The position numbers and the translations under genes are program-made. The notes beneath the pieces were generated by a model. The model was not told the origin of the DNA, made no database searches, and worked only from the letters and a program-made list of their open reading frames with translations. Shown here piece after piece: positions 8,543-16,873 of a stretch of DNA of 64,000 bases. How positions within the stretch are numbered: position 1 is the stretch's first letter; the number at the start of each line of letters is the position of its first letter. Source of the stretch: Solirubrobacter sp963724195 (GTDB taxonomy: Bacteria; Actinomycetota; Thermoleophilia; Solirubrobacterales; Solirubrobacteraceae); the NCBI GenBank assembly GCA_963724195.1, contig CAVRTQ010000010.1:124001-188000 (forward strand), given 5' to 3'.

Positions 8543-9121
8543 GTGCCCGAACTCCCCGTCATCAACTCCGCCCCGGCCGAGCGCGCGGACGCCGCGCGCA
8601 ACCGCCGGCGCGTGCTCGAGGCGGCGGCGGAGCTGTTCGAGCGCGACCCGGAGTGCGTGACGATGGAGGCCGTCGCCGCGGCGGCGGGCGTGGGCAAGGG
8701 CACGGTGTTCCGGCGCTTCGGCGATCGCACCGGCCTCGTGCGCGCGCTGATCTCCGACACCGAGATCGAGCTGCAGGAGCGGATGATCCGCGGCGCTCCC
8801 CCACTCGGGCCGGGCGCCCCCGCGCGGGAGCGGCTGATCGCGTTCGGCGCCGCGTACCTGCAGTTCCTCGAGCGCAACGCGCGGCTGATGGCCTCGGCGG
8901 AGGGACCGTCGTGGCTCGTGAGCGAGGTCTACGCGCTCTACCGCACGCACGTCGTGCTGCTGCTCGAGGAGTCGTGCGGCGACGCGGCGCCGTACCTCGC
9001 CGACGTGCTGATGGCCCCGCTCGCCGCGCCGACGTTCCTCTACCACCGCCGGGTCCGGCAGATGTCGGTCGAGCAGCTGACGGCGGCGTATGAGGACCTC
9101 GTGGCCCGCCTCATAGACTGA
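8543..9121 (+). CDS. TetR-family repressor of the yceI operon
   Basis: A 192-residue regulator. The N-terminal helix-turn-helix (about 17-63) reads NRRRVLEAAAELF then VAAAAGVGKGTVFRRFGDR, the classic TetR pattern. The C-terminal half is the ligand-binding and dimer domain. The GTG start at 8543 is chosen because it lies seven bases after a -10 element and just downstream of an operator; longer in-frame starts would run across both operators and the divergent gene. The inducer is unknown. The control of a quinone-type reductase and YceI suggests a quinone, electrophile or lipid signal. Confidence 0.9.
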   Translation: MPELPVINSAPAERADAARNRRRVLEAAAELFERDPECVTMEAVAAAAGVGKGTVFRRFGDRTGLVRALISDTEIELQERMIRGAPPLGPGAPARERLIAFGAAYLQFLERNARLMASAEGPSWLVSEVYALYRTHVVLLLEESCGDAAPYLADVLMAPLAAPTFLYHRRVRQMSVEQLTAAYEDLVARLID

Positions 9122-9126
9122 GCTGC

Positions 9127-9996
9127 GTGATCGTTCCTGGCTCCGTCGACGAGGTCGCGGGCGGCCTTCAAGCCGTCGGCTATCTCCCGGGTGAGTCCAC
9201 GGCGCTGGTGTCGTACCTCGCCGCGCGACTCGGCAAGCCCGTGCTCGTGGAAGGCCCGGCGGGCGTCGGCAAGACCGAGCTCGCCAAGAAGCTCGCGCAG
9301 TACCTCGAGCGCGACCTGGTGCGTCTGCAGTGCTACGAGGGCCTCGACGAGGCCAAGGCGCTGTACGAGTGGAACTACCGCAAGCAGCTGTTGCGGATCC
9401 AGGCCGAAGCGGAGGGCACCGGCTGGCAGGCCGTGCAGGACGACATCTTCGGCGAGGAGTTCCTGCTCTCGCGTCCGCTGCTGCAGGCCATCTCGTCCGA
9501 GCAGCCCGTGGTCCTGCTGATCGACGAGATCGACAAGACCGACCAGGAGTTCGAGGCGATGCTGCTCGAGCTGCTGAGCGACTTCCAGATCACGATCCCG
9601 GAGCTGGGGCGGATCGAGGCGCGCACGATGCCGGTCGTGCTGCTCACGTCGAACAACTCGCGCGAGCTCACCGAGGCGCTCAAGCGGCGCTGCCTGTACC
9701 TGTGGCTCGACTACCCGGAGGCCGAGCGCGAGCTGGAGATCGTCCGGCTGCACGCGCCCGAGCTGCCCGAGACGGTCGCGCGGCGGCTGGTCGAGGTGAT
9801 CACGATGGTGCGCGAGCTCGATCTGAAGAAGCCGCCCTCGATCGCCGAGTCGATCGACTGGGCGCGCGCGTTGCTGCTGCTCGGTGCCGACGACATCGAC
9901 CAGAAGACCTTCCGCGACACGATGTCGATCATCGTCAAGCACCGCACGGACCTGGACATGGTCGCGGAGCGGGTCGGCGTGAAGCTGGCGGCCTGA
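9127..9996 (+). CDS. MoxR-type AAA+ ATPase
   Basis: A 289-residue AAA+ chaperone ATPase of the MoxR/CoxD group. Walker A is GPAGVGKT (about 43-50), Walker B is LLIDEIDK (about 134-141), sensor 1 is LLTSNNSRELTEALKRRC, and the C-terminal lid follows. Proteins of this group act with a VWA-domain partner to insert metal or remodel a target complex; in CO dehydrogenase loci the pair is CoxD/CoxE. The partner gene starts immediately after its stop. No dehydrogenase subunits are in the window, so the client is unknown. Confidence 0.9.
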   Translation: MIVPGSVDEVAGGLQAVGYLPGESTALVSYLAARLGKPVLVEGPAGVGKTELAKKLAQYLERDLVRLQCYEGLDEAKALYEWNYRKQLLRIQAEAEGTGWQAVQDDIFGEEFLLSRPLLQAISSEQPVVLLIDEIDKTDQEFEAMLLELLSDFQITIPELGRIEARTMPVVLLTSNNSRELTEALKRRCLYLWLDYPEAERELEIVRLHAPELPETVARRLVEVITMVRELDLKKPPSIAESIDWARALLLLGADDIDQKTFRDTMSIIVKHRTDLDMVAERVGVKLAA

Positions 9997-11375
9997 GTGA
10001 GTCTGCCGCGGCACCTCGTCGGCTTCGGCGACGAGCTGCGCCGCGAGGGCGTGGCCATCGGCACGTCCGAGCTCAATGACGCGTTCGCGGCGTTGGGCGA
10101 GGTCGACTGGACGCGGCAAGGGCCGTTCCGCGAGGCGCTCGCCGCGACGTTGGCGAAGTCGCCCGACGACCGGCGCGTCTTCGACCTCGTGTTCGAGCGC
10201 TACTTCTTCCGGGCCGCCGAGGGCGCCGCGTTGGAGGCGGGCGTGCGTGAGGCCGATGCGCCGGGTGGCGGCCTGTCCGAGGACGGTGCGGCGCGGATCG
10301 ACTACGAAGCGCTGCGCGAGCAGATCATGGAGGCGATCCGGGCGGGCGACGAGGCGGCGCTGCGCGACCTCGCGCGGCTGGCGATCGCGGCCTTCGGGCG
10401 CCAGGGGCAGGGCTCCGGCGTGCTCGGCGTCGACGTCCAGCGCATCCGCCGTGCGCTCGGGCTCAAGTCCGAGACCAGCCAGCAGCTCGCGAAGGGTGAA
10501 GGCGGCGGGTGTCGGAGTTCCCGCTCACGCGCGAGCAGATCCGGCGCTTCGAGACGATCCTGCGGCGCGAGCTCGAGCGGGCCCAGATCGAGCGCACGCA
10601 GACGTTGCCGGCGGCCCGGCCGCTGAACGAGCTCGACCGGGCGCTGCCTTCCGGTCCCGCGCAGGACCTCGCCGCCGTGCACCGCGTCGTCATGCAGCTC
10701 AAGCGCCGGCTCGCCACCCAGGGCCACAACGCGCGCGGCCACAAGCACCACGCCCAGGTGGACGTGCGGCGGACGATGCGCGCTTCGCTGGAGACGGGCG
10801 GTGTGCCGGTGGTCTTGAAGTACAAGCCCAAGCGTCCGCGCCGGCCCGAGCTCTACGTGCTCTGCGACGTCTCCACGTCGGTCACTTCGGCGTCGGTGTT
10901 CTTCCTGAGCGTGCTCCACGCGCTGCACGACTCGTTCCGCCGCATGCGCTCGTTCGTCTTCGTCGAGCGCATCTCCGAGGTCACCGACGTCTTCGCCACC
11001 GAGCGTGACTTCAAGGCCGTCAACGACGCGATCTCCAAGGACGCGGGGGTGGCGGACGTCTCGGGCTACACCGACTACGGCCGCGTCTGGCGCGAGTTCC
11101 TCGAGCAGGTCGAGGACGACCTGCACCCCCGCGCCACGGTGATCGTGCTCGGCGACGCCCGCACCAACGGCCGCGACCCGCGCGCCGACATCTTCTCCCG
11201 CGTCGCCGAACGCGCGGGCCGCACGTTCTGGCTCAACCCCGAGCCGCGCCTGTACTGGAACTACGGCGACTCCGTGATCAGCGCCTACGAGCCCTACTGC
11301 GAAGCCTACGAGTGCTGGACCACCAAGCAGCTCGAGGACTTCGTCAAGGCGCTCACGCGCCCGATGCACGCGTAG
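9997..11375 (+). CDS. CoxE-like VWA-domain protein, partner of the MoxR ATPase, frameshifted near 10505
   Basis: About 458 residues when restored. The N-terminal helical part begins LVGFGDELRREGVAIGTSELNDAFAAL. The C-terminal von Willebrand A domain has the metal-ion site DVSTSVTS (DxSxS) followed by the strand-helix pattern of the fold. The DUF58/CoxE-like ending is SVISAYEPYCEAYECW. The two halves are in different frames meeting at about 10505 in the run GGCGGCGGGTGTCGG, where one surplus G restores one protein. The second half could also start at GTG 10509, but homologues of this type are single proteins. The GTG start at 9997 directly follows the moxR stop. Confidence 0.82.
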
Positions 11376-11462
11376 CCGACCGCTGCGCTTGCGGCAGGCT
11401 CGAACCGAACTTGCTGGTCTGACTTCGCCGAAGGTGATGTGATGATGCGATAGCATCAAGTC

Positions 11463-11687
11463 ATGCGGACAACGCTGGAACTCGACGATGACGTGGTGGC
11501 CGCGGCGAGAAGAGCTCGCGGCGATCGAGCGTCGGTCGCTCGGCTCCATCGTCTCCGAGCTGGCGCGGCGCGGCCTGACACCGGCCAAGGTCGATGTGGC
11601 GGGTGAGCTCCCCGTGATCCGCGTGCCGGCGAACACGCCGCCGACCACGACCGGAGCTGGTGCGCCGGCGCGCTCGACGAGGACTGA
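11463..11687 (+). pseudogene. Decayed VapB-type antitoxin gene
   Basis: The N-terminus MRTTLELDDDVVAAAR is the ribbon-helix-helix start typical of VapB. The rest continues in another frame as LAAIERRSLGSIVSELARRGL and then VIRVPANTPPTTT. The last codons and TGA at 11685 are back in the first frame. At least two indels are therefore needed to read it. TAGCAT lies six bases before the ATG, consistent with a leaderless promoter. The adjoining toxin gene is also broken. Confidence 0.7.
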
Positions 11688-11690
11688 CCC

Positions 11691-12130
11691 GTGGCGTTGC
11701 TCGACGTCAACGCGCTCGTCGCTCTCGCCTAGGACTCGCACGTGCACCATGCGCGCATGCGCGAGTGGTTCGGGACTCGCACGCGGCGAGGGGCGTCGCG
11801 GCGACTTCGCCCGCGTGCAGCCCGAGAGCTGGCTTCGTGCGCGCTGTCATCGAACGCCGACGGTGCGTCCCGACGCCCGATCGGCGTCGCGGCAGCCCGG
11901 GAGGTGCTCGCCGCGCTGCGGGCCGCCGGCGACGCTACGAGTCTCCTCGCTGACGACGGTGTCGCTGACCGACGGCGATCGTGCTCGGTCATCATCCGGC
12001 CACGCGACAGGTGGACCGATGCGCATCTGCTGACGCTGGCGCGGCGCCGCGGCGTCCGGCTGGTCACCTTCGACACCGGGATCGCGACGCTCGTCCGACG
12101 CGACAACGGCGTCGACGTCTGCTCTCCGCC
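11691..12130 (+). pseudogene. Decayed VapC-type PIN-domain toxin gene
   Basis: It begins VALLDVNALVALA, the PIN-domain start with its first metal-binding Asp. TAG follows at 11730-11732, where VapC proteins have Trp (TGG), and the next codons read DSHVHHARMREWF. Further fragments in changing frames include REVLAALRA and finally WTDAHLLTLARRRGVRLVTFDTGIATL, the last PIN motif. A nonsense codon plus at least three frame changes within 440 bases show real decay, well above the error level of the neighbouring genes. The GTG start lies three bases after the antitoxin stop. Confidence 0.78.
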
Positions 12131-12149
12131 TGATCGAATGTCTGCTAGG

Positions 12150-13247
12150 TCAGGCGCGCCGAGCTCGGAAGGCGTGGACCGGGGCCGAGAAGCCCTTGAG
12201 CTTCTTCTTGCCGGCGTCGGAGAACTCGTAGGCGCCGTCGACGGCTTCGCGGACCTCGGCCGACACGAGCACGGTCGAGGGCCGGGCCCGGGTGGTGAGG
12301 CGGCTCGCCAGGTTCACGGGCGTGCCGAACCAGTCGCCCCAGCGGTGCACGGCCTGCCCGCACGCGATCCCGGCGCGCAGCGGCGGGTAGTCGGCGTCGC
12401 GTTCGGCGATCTCCACCAGCCGCAGCGTGCTCTCGAGCATCGGCTCCGGCTCGGACGAGACGAGCATGACCGCGTCGCCGATCAGCTTCACGAGCCTGAC
12501 GGACGGCTCGAGCGCCTCGCCCGCGAGGTGCGAGAGCCGGCCGGCGACGCTGCCGAGCTCCTCGACGGGGAGCTGCTCGCCGAGCTCGGTGAAGCCCACC
12601 AGGTCGGCGAAGGCGACGACGGCCTGCTGCGTGTCGTCGAGCCGGCCGGAGCGGCGCTGCTCCTGGGTCAAGGCATCGCTGCGGAGCACCTGCTGCAGAT
12701 GCAGGGCGAAGACGTGCTCGAGCCACGGGCCGGCCAGCGGCATCAGCTGCTCGGCCACGACGCGGTAGCGATGGGCGAGCTCGTACTCGTCCAGGCCGGG
12801 CTCCAAGAACGTGCGCGCGACCAGGGCCCGGGTGGATTCGGCGTAGCGCGCCATCCCCTGCCCGAGCACGCGCGCCACTTCGAGCGCGTCCTCGTCGGCG
12901 AAGCCGGCCTGCCGGTGCGCGGCGCCGAGCCGCGCCGCCTCGAGGTCCTTCTCGCCGTACACGCGCTCGTCATCGTTGGGCGTCGGCAGGCCGAGCGCCC
13001 GCCGGCTGGCGGTGAACATCTCGAGCTCGATCGACGCGCCCTCGGCGATCTCCCGCGCCGTGTAGCGGGCCTCGGAGCTCAGCGCACGTGACACCGGCGC
13101 GAGCACGAGCTTGTCCTCGGCGACGACGCGCCGCAGCTCCTCCACGTCCATCCCCTGCTCGTGGAGCTCGTCCAGCAGCCGCCGTCGCGCCTCGCGCGCG
13201 CGGTCGTCCTCGAGCCCGTCGCAGAGTCCCTCGGCGTCCCAGTCCAC
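12150..13247 (-). CDS. Class III adenylate cyclase with an Rv1264-type regulatory domain
   Basis: A 365-residue cytoplasmic enzyme that makes cAMP. Residues about 15-200 are a helical regulatory domain like that of the mycobacterial pH-sensing cyclase Rv1264 (VEELRRVVAEDKLVLAP, YTAREIAEGASIELEMFTASRRALGLP). The catalytic domain (about 210-365) keeps both metal Asp residues (FADLVGFT and IGDAVML), the adenine-specifying Lys (KLIGD) and Asp (GDWFG), and the transition-state Asn and Arg (VNLASR). All six residues are present, so the enzyme should be active and ATP-specific. The start is GTG 13247. Two small paralogous genes lie upstream on the same strand. Confidence 0.92.
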   Translation of the reverse strand: MDWDAEGLCDGLEDDRAREARRRLLDELHEQGMDVEELRRVVAEDKLVLAPVSRALSSEARYTAREIAEGASIELEMFTASRRALGLPTPNDDERVYGEKDLEAARLGAAHRQAGFADEDALEVARVLGQGMARYAESTRALVARTFLEPGLDEYELAHRYRVVAEQLMPLAGPWLEHVFALHLQQVLRSDALTQEQRRSGRLDDTQQAVVAFADLVGFTELGEQLPVEELGSVAGRLSHLAGEALEPSVRLVKLIGDAVMLVSSEPEPMLESTLRLVEIAERDADYPPLRAGIACGQAVHRWGDWFGTPVNLASRLTTRARPSTVLVSAEVREAVDGAYEFSDAGKKKLKGFSAPVHAFRARRA

Positions 13248-13266
13248 TGACCGAGGACGGTACCTC

Positions 13267-13701
13267 TCACGCGCCGCCGATGACGCTGGTGGGACCGATC
13301 TCGCGCACCTGCTCGCCCCCTGGAGCGAGCACGACGCGCGACCACGCCCGCACGTCGAGGTCCCCGGACCCGTCCTTCGCCCGCCCGCGCGAGTGGTCGC
13401 GGACGAACAGCACCCAGGGGTGATCCGGGTCGGCGACGATCGTCTCGATCTCGGCGTGCAGGTCCTCGTACGTGCCGGCCATCAGCTCGTTCGTGCGCCG
13501 CAGCTCGTCCAGCCCGGCGCGGGCGCCGTTCGGGCCGACGAGCGCGAAGTCGTCGGTGAGCAGCGCGCGCGTCGCTTCCCATTCGCGCGTGGAATAGAGG
13601 CGATGGATCAGCTCGCACTCGATGGGTACGGCCGTGGACGGCGGGATCGCCACCACGGTCTCCATCCAGGCGAACGATTCGAGCACGCGCCGCGGGTCCA
13701 T
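13267..13701 (-). CDS. NTF2/SnoaL-like protein, soluble copy of a tandem pair
   Basis: A 144-residue protein with a probable NTF2-like cone fold. Its core, VPIECELIHRLYSTREWEATRALLTDD, closely matches the upstream gene (VPVESELVRRLYATRNWSETRALLSDD). The C-termini also match, REIGPTSVIGGA against RELGPSSVVSR, so the two arose by tandem duplication. This copy lacks a membrane helix. The start ATG at 13701 overlaps the upstream stop by one base, indicating translational coupling. Function is unknown; the adenylate cyclase that follows on the same strand may be co-transcribed. Confidence 0.72.
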   Translation of the reverse strand: MDPRRVLESFAWMETVVAIPPSTAVPIECELIHRLYSTREWEATRALLTDDFALVGPNGARAGLDELRRTNELMAGTYEDLHAEIETIVADPDHPWVLFVRDHSRGRAKDGSGDLDVRAWSRVVLAPGGEQVREIGPTSVIGGA

Positions 13702-14159
13702 CAGCGGCTCACCACGCTCGAAGGGCCGAGCTCGCGGATCCGGGTCCCGCACGGCGTCACGACCAGCCGGATCCACGTCTCCGCGGCGAACGCCCGGTCA
13801 CGGACATACAGGACGGTGGGACGCTCGAGATCGGCGAGGACCGCCTCGACGGTCGGGTCCGAGTCCTCGTACATCGAGGCGACGCTGCGGTGATCGATCA
13901 CGCTTGCGCGGACGCGACGGCCGTTGGACAGGACCATCACGCAGTCGTCGCTCAGCAGCGCACGCGTCTCGCTCCAGTTGCGCGTCGCGTACAGCCGCCG
14001 GACCAGCTCGCTCTCCACCGGCACCGCGGTCTCCGGCGGCCGCGCGGCGGGATCGTCGTTGCCGCCCCGCAGCCCGTGCACGCGACGCTGGCGCGTGTAG
14101 AGCTCCCAGGCCGCGCAGACGAGGAGGACCGCGGCGAGCGTGATCAGCAGCTCGGACAT
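13701..14159 (-). CDS. NTF2/SnoaL-like protein with an N-terminal membrane anchor
   Basis: A 152-residue protein. Residues about 3-20 (ELLITLAAVLLVCAAWEL) form a membrane anchor, then a basic linker precedes the NTF2-like domain shared with the downstream gene. The domain ends FAAETWIRLVVTPCGTRIRELGP. The two paralogues sit in one operon and may form a heteromer or hold a soluble and a membrane form of the same activity. No catalytic residues can be assigned. Family placement rests on length and secondary-structure pattern, so it is moderate. Confidence 0.68.
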   Translation of the reverse strand: MSELLITLAAVLLVCAAWELYTRQRRVHGLRGGNDDPAARPPETAVPVESELVRRLYATRNWSETRALLSDDCVMVLSNGRRVRASVIDHRSVASMYEDSDPTVEAVLADLERPTVLYVRDRAFAAETWIRLVVTPCGTRIRELGPSSVVSR

Positions 14160-14203
14160 CGCCGGGGATCCTAGGCGAGCGGTACGCTGTGGGGAAGGAA
14201 CGA

Positions 14204-14298
14204 AATCAGGGGAGCTGGGAGGTTCGCCCGGCTGAGATAGCGCCCCGCCGTGCGCGCTGACCCTTAGAACCTGGTCGGGGTAATGCCCGCGGAGGGAG
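14204..14298 (+). ncRNA. TPP riboswitch (THI element)
   Basis: The leader has the conserved thiamine pyrophosphate aptamer pieces in order: GGGGAGCTGGG near 14209-14219, CTGAGA at 14232-14237, GACCCTTAGAACCTG near 14258-14272, and GGGGTAATGCCCGCGGAGGGA near 14277-14297. The last part includes the GGAGG ribosome binding site of the next gene, so ligand binding probably hides the site and blocks translation. A TACGCT -10 candidate lies at 14183-14188. The target is an ABC transporter for a thiamine precursor. Confidence 0.96.
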
Positions 14299-14301
14299 CG
14301 G

Positions 14302-15057
14302 ATGAAGACTGAGGTCGAGGCTCCGATGACGGAGCCTCAACGCGCGAGGAACGGTGTGACGGTGTCCGGCGTGCGGAAGGCGTATGGCGACGTCGTGGCG
14401 CTCGACGGCGTGGACCTGCGGGTCACGGCCGGCGAGGTGGTCGCGGTGGTCGGGCCGAGCGGGTGCGGCAAGTCGACGCTGCTGTCGCTGGTGTGCGGGC
14501 TCGACGCGCCGGACGCCGGCACCGTGGACGCGCCCGCGGCGGCGTTGATGCCGCAGCGCGACGGCCTGTTGCCGTGGCTGAGCGCGCTGGACAACGCGGC
14601 GCTGGCGCTGCGGGTCGGGGGCGCGTCGAAGCTCCAGGCGCGCGCCGCCGCGCATTCGCACTTCGTGCGCTTCGGGCTGGAGGGCTTCGAGAAGGCGCGG
14701 CCGGCCGCGTTGAGCGGCGGGATGCGCCAGCGCGTCGCGTTCCTGCGCACGCTGCTCGCCGGGCGGCCGCTGCTGTGCCTGGACGAGCCGTTCGGCGCGT
14801 TGGACGCGTTGACGCGCACGCAGGCGCAGACGTGGCTGGCGGAGGCGCTCGCGAAGGACCCGCGCACCGTGCTGTTGGTGACGCACGACGTGGAGGAGGC
14901 GGTGCTGCTCGCCGACCGCGTCGTGCTCCTCTCCCCCCGGCCCGGCCGGGTGACGTCCGTGCTCGACGTCCCGCTGGCGCGCCCGCGCGCGCGCACGGAC
15001 CACGCCGTGGTCGAGTTGCGCGAGCGAGCGCTCGCGGCGCTCGGGGTGGCGGCGTGA
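14302..15057 (+). CDS. thiZ: ABC transporter ATPase for thiamine precursor uptake
   Basis: A 251-residue nucleotide-binding subunit of an NMT1/THI5-type importer. Walker A is GPSGCGKST (about 53-61), the signature is LSGGMRQR, Walker B is LLCLDEPFG, and the switch His is in LLVTHDVEEA. Its closest functional relatives are the nitrate/sulfonate/HMP import ATPases. Position directly under a TPP riboswitch, with a ThiY-like binding protein in the same operon, points to uptake of the pyrimidine precursor (HMP or formylaminopyrimidine). The start ATG 14302 lies six bases after GGAGGGAG inside the riboswitch. Confidence 0.92.
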   Translation: MKTEVEAPMTEPQRARNGVTVSGVRKAYGDVVALDGVDLRVTAGEVVAVVGPSGCGKSTLLSLVCGLDAPDAGTVDAPAAALMPQRDGLLPWLSALDNAALALRVGGASKLQARAAAHSHFVRFGLEGFEKARPAALSGGMRQRVAFLRTLLAGRPLLCLDEPFGALDALTRTQAQTWLAEALAKDPRTVLLVTHDVEEAVLLADRVVLLSPRPGRVTSVLDVPLARPRARTDHAVVELRERALAALGVAA

Positions 15058-15794
15058 TCGCGCCGCTGCTGGTCCTCGTGGTGCTCATCGCCGGCTGGGA
15101 GCTGGTCGTCCGCGCGGACATGGTCAACTCGTTGCTGCTGCCGGCGCCGAGTGCCGTCGCCACGTCGCTGTGGGAGGACCGGTCGATTCTCGGGCCGGAC
15201 CTCGCCGTGACCACCGGGGAGGTCGTGCTCGGGCTGGGCGCCGCGCTCGTGCTGGGGGTCGCGCTCGCGGTCGCGATGCACCTCGTCCCGTGGATCGATC
15301 AGGCGCTGCGGCCGCTCGTCGTGGGGTCGCAGGCCGTGCCGATCCCGGTGCTGGCGCCGCTGATCGTCTTCGTCCTCGGGTTCGGTCTCGCGCCGAAGAT
15401 CCTGATCGTGGCGCTGATCTGCTTCTTCCCGATCGTGGTCAACGTCGCCGACGGCCTGCGCGACGTCGACCCCGACGCGCGCCGCGTGCTGCGGGCGCTG
15501 GACGCGTCGCGCTGGCAGCGGCTGCGCTTCCTGGAGGCGACGTCCGCGCTGCCGTCCGGGTTCACGGGCCTGAGGATCGCCGCCGCGGTCGCGGTGATCG
15601 GTGCGGTGCTGGCGGAGTGGGCGGGCTCGACCGCCGGGCTCGGCCATCTCGTGCTGACCGCGAACGCACAACTGGAAAGCGCACGGGCGTTCGCCGCCAC
15701 CGTGTTGCTCGTCATCGAAGCCGTCGCTCTCTACGCGCTGTTCAGCGCGCTCGAGCGGCGGGTCGTCTCCTGGTCGCCAAGGACGGTCTCATGA
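15054..15794 (+). CDS. thiX: ABC transporter permease for thiamine precursor uptake
   Basis: A 246-residue inner-membrane permease with about six helices. The EAA-type cytoplasmic loop reads DVDPDARRVLRALDASRWQR, which docks the ATPase. It belongs to the BPD type-1 permeases of the SsuC/TauC/ThiX kind. The GTG start overlaps the thiZ stop (GTGA) and its own stop overlaps the thiY start (ATGA), so the three genes are coupled. Substrate is inferred from the riboswitch and the binding protein. Confidence 0.92.
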   Translation: MIAPLLVLVVLIAGWELVVRADMVNSLLLPAPSAVATSLWEDRSILGPDLAVTTGEVVLGLGAALVLGVALAVAMHLVPWIDQALRPLVVGSQAVPIPVLAPLIVFVLGFGLAPKILIVALICFFPIVVNVADGLRDVDPDARRVLRALDASRWQRLRFLEATSALPSGFTGLRIAAAVAVIGAVLAEWAGSTAGLGHLVLTANAQLESARAFAATVLLVIEAVALYALFSALERRVVSWSPRTVS

Positions 15795-16873
15795 AACGTG
15801 TGTTGTTGCTCGCCGCGCTCGCGGCGCTGGTCGCCGGGTGCGGCGAGAAATCCGAGCCGACCGGCACCGAGAGCACGCGGCTCGAGCCGTTCACGGTGAT
15901 GCTCGACTACGTCCCGAACGCGGACCACGCCGGGCTCTACGCCGCGTTGGACGCGGGCCTCTACAAGCAGGCGGGGCTCGACGTGAAGCTCCAGCCGCCG
16001 CCGGACCCCGCCGCGCCGCTGCGGCTGCTCGCCGCCGGGCGCGCCGACGTCGCCATCTCCTACCAGCCCGAGTTGCTGCTCGCGCGTGACGCGGGCGAGG
16101 ACGGCATCGTCTCCGTCGGAGCGTTGGTGCAGAAGCCGCTGACGTCGCTGATGTCGCTGCCGAGCGGCGGCGTGAAGACGCCGAAGGATCTCGCGGGCAA
16201 GCGCGTGGCGACGAGCGGCATCCCGTACCAGAGCGCGTACCTGCAGACGATCCTGGAGCAGGCGGGCGTGGACGCGAGCTCGGTGCAGGAGATCAACGTC
16301 GGCTTCAACCTCACGCAGGCGATGATCTCCGAGCGGGCCGACGCCTCGCTCGGCTCGTTCTGGAACTACGAGGGCGTGGACCTGCAGCGGCGTGACCTGG
16401 ACCCGGTGATCCTGCGCATGGAGCAGATCGGCGTGCCGACCTACAACGAGCTCATCTTCGTCGCGCGCCGCCGGGACCTCGACGCGGCCGGCGCCTCGCG
16501 GCTGCGGCGCTTCTTGTCCGCCACGGCCGCCGGGCACCGCCTGCTGCGGGAGAACCCGCAGGCGGGCGTGGACGCGTTGCTGAAGGCCGACAAGGGCCTG
16601 GACGCGGGCCTGCAGGCGGCGTCGATCGAGGCGACGCTGCCCGTCTTCTTCCCTCAGCCGAAGACCGGGCAGGATCGTGCGGCGCCCAGCACGACGGCGC
16701 CACCGTCGAACGCGGACCTGCCGTGGGGCTGGCAGGAGCCGATCGACTGGGCCGCCTACGAGCGCTGGATGCGGGCGGAGAACCTGCTCACGCGGCCGCC
16801 CTCCGAGGCGAGCCCGCTGACCAACGAGTTCCTGCCGGGCGAGGGGCTGGGAGAGTCCTCGCGGGACCGCTGA
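15791..16873 (+). CDS. thiY: Thiamine precursor-binding lipoprotein (NMT1/THI5-like)
   Basis: A 360-residue extracellular solute-binding lipoprotein. The signal peptide LLAALAALVAGCGEK has a lipobox with Cys at about 18. The NMT1 domain starts FTVMLDYVPNADHAGLYAALDAGLY and includes DVAISYQPELLLAR, FWNYEGVDL and VPTYNELIFVA, all typical of ThiY. The tail WQEPIDWAAYERWM...TNEFLPGEGL is also family-like. A stretch of Ser/Thr/Pro-rich residues (about 297-308) looks like an insertion, or a pair of compensating indels. The last 86 bases overlap the convergent alkA gene. Confidence 0.9.
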   Translation: MKRVLLLAALAALVAGCGEKSEPTGTESTRLEPFTVMLDYVPNADHAGLYAALDAGLYKQAGLDVKLQPPPDPAAPLRLLAAGRADVAISYQPELLLARDAGEDGIVSVGALVQKPLTSLMSLPSGGVKTPKDLAGKRVATSGIPYQSAYLQTILEQAGVDASSVQEINVGFNLTQAMISERADASLGSFWNYEGVDLQRRDLDPVILRMEQIGVPTYNELIFVARRRDLDAAGASRLRRFLSATAAGHRLLRENPQAGVDALLKADKGLDAGLQAASIEATLPVFFPQPKTGQDRAAPSTTAPPSNADLPWGWQEPIDWAAYERWMRAENLLTRPPSEASPLTNEFLPGEGLGESSRDR

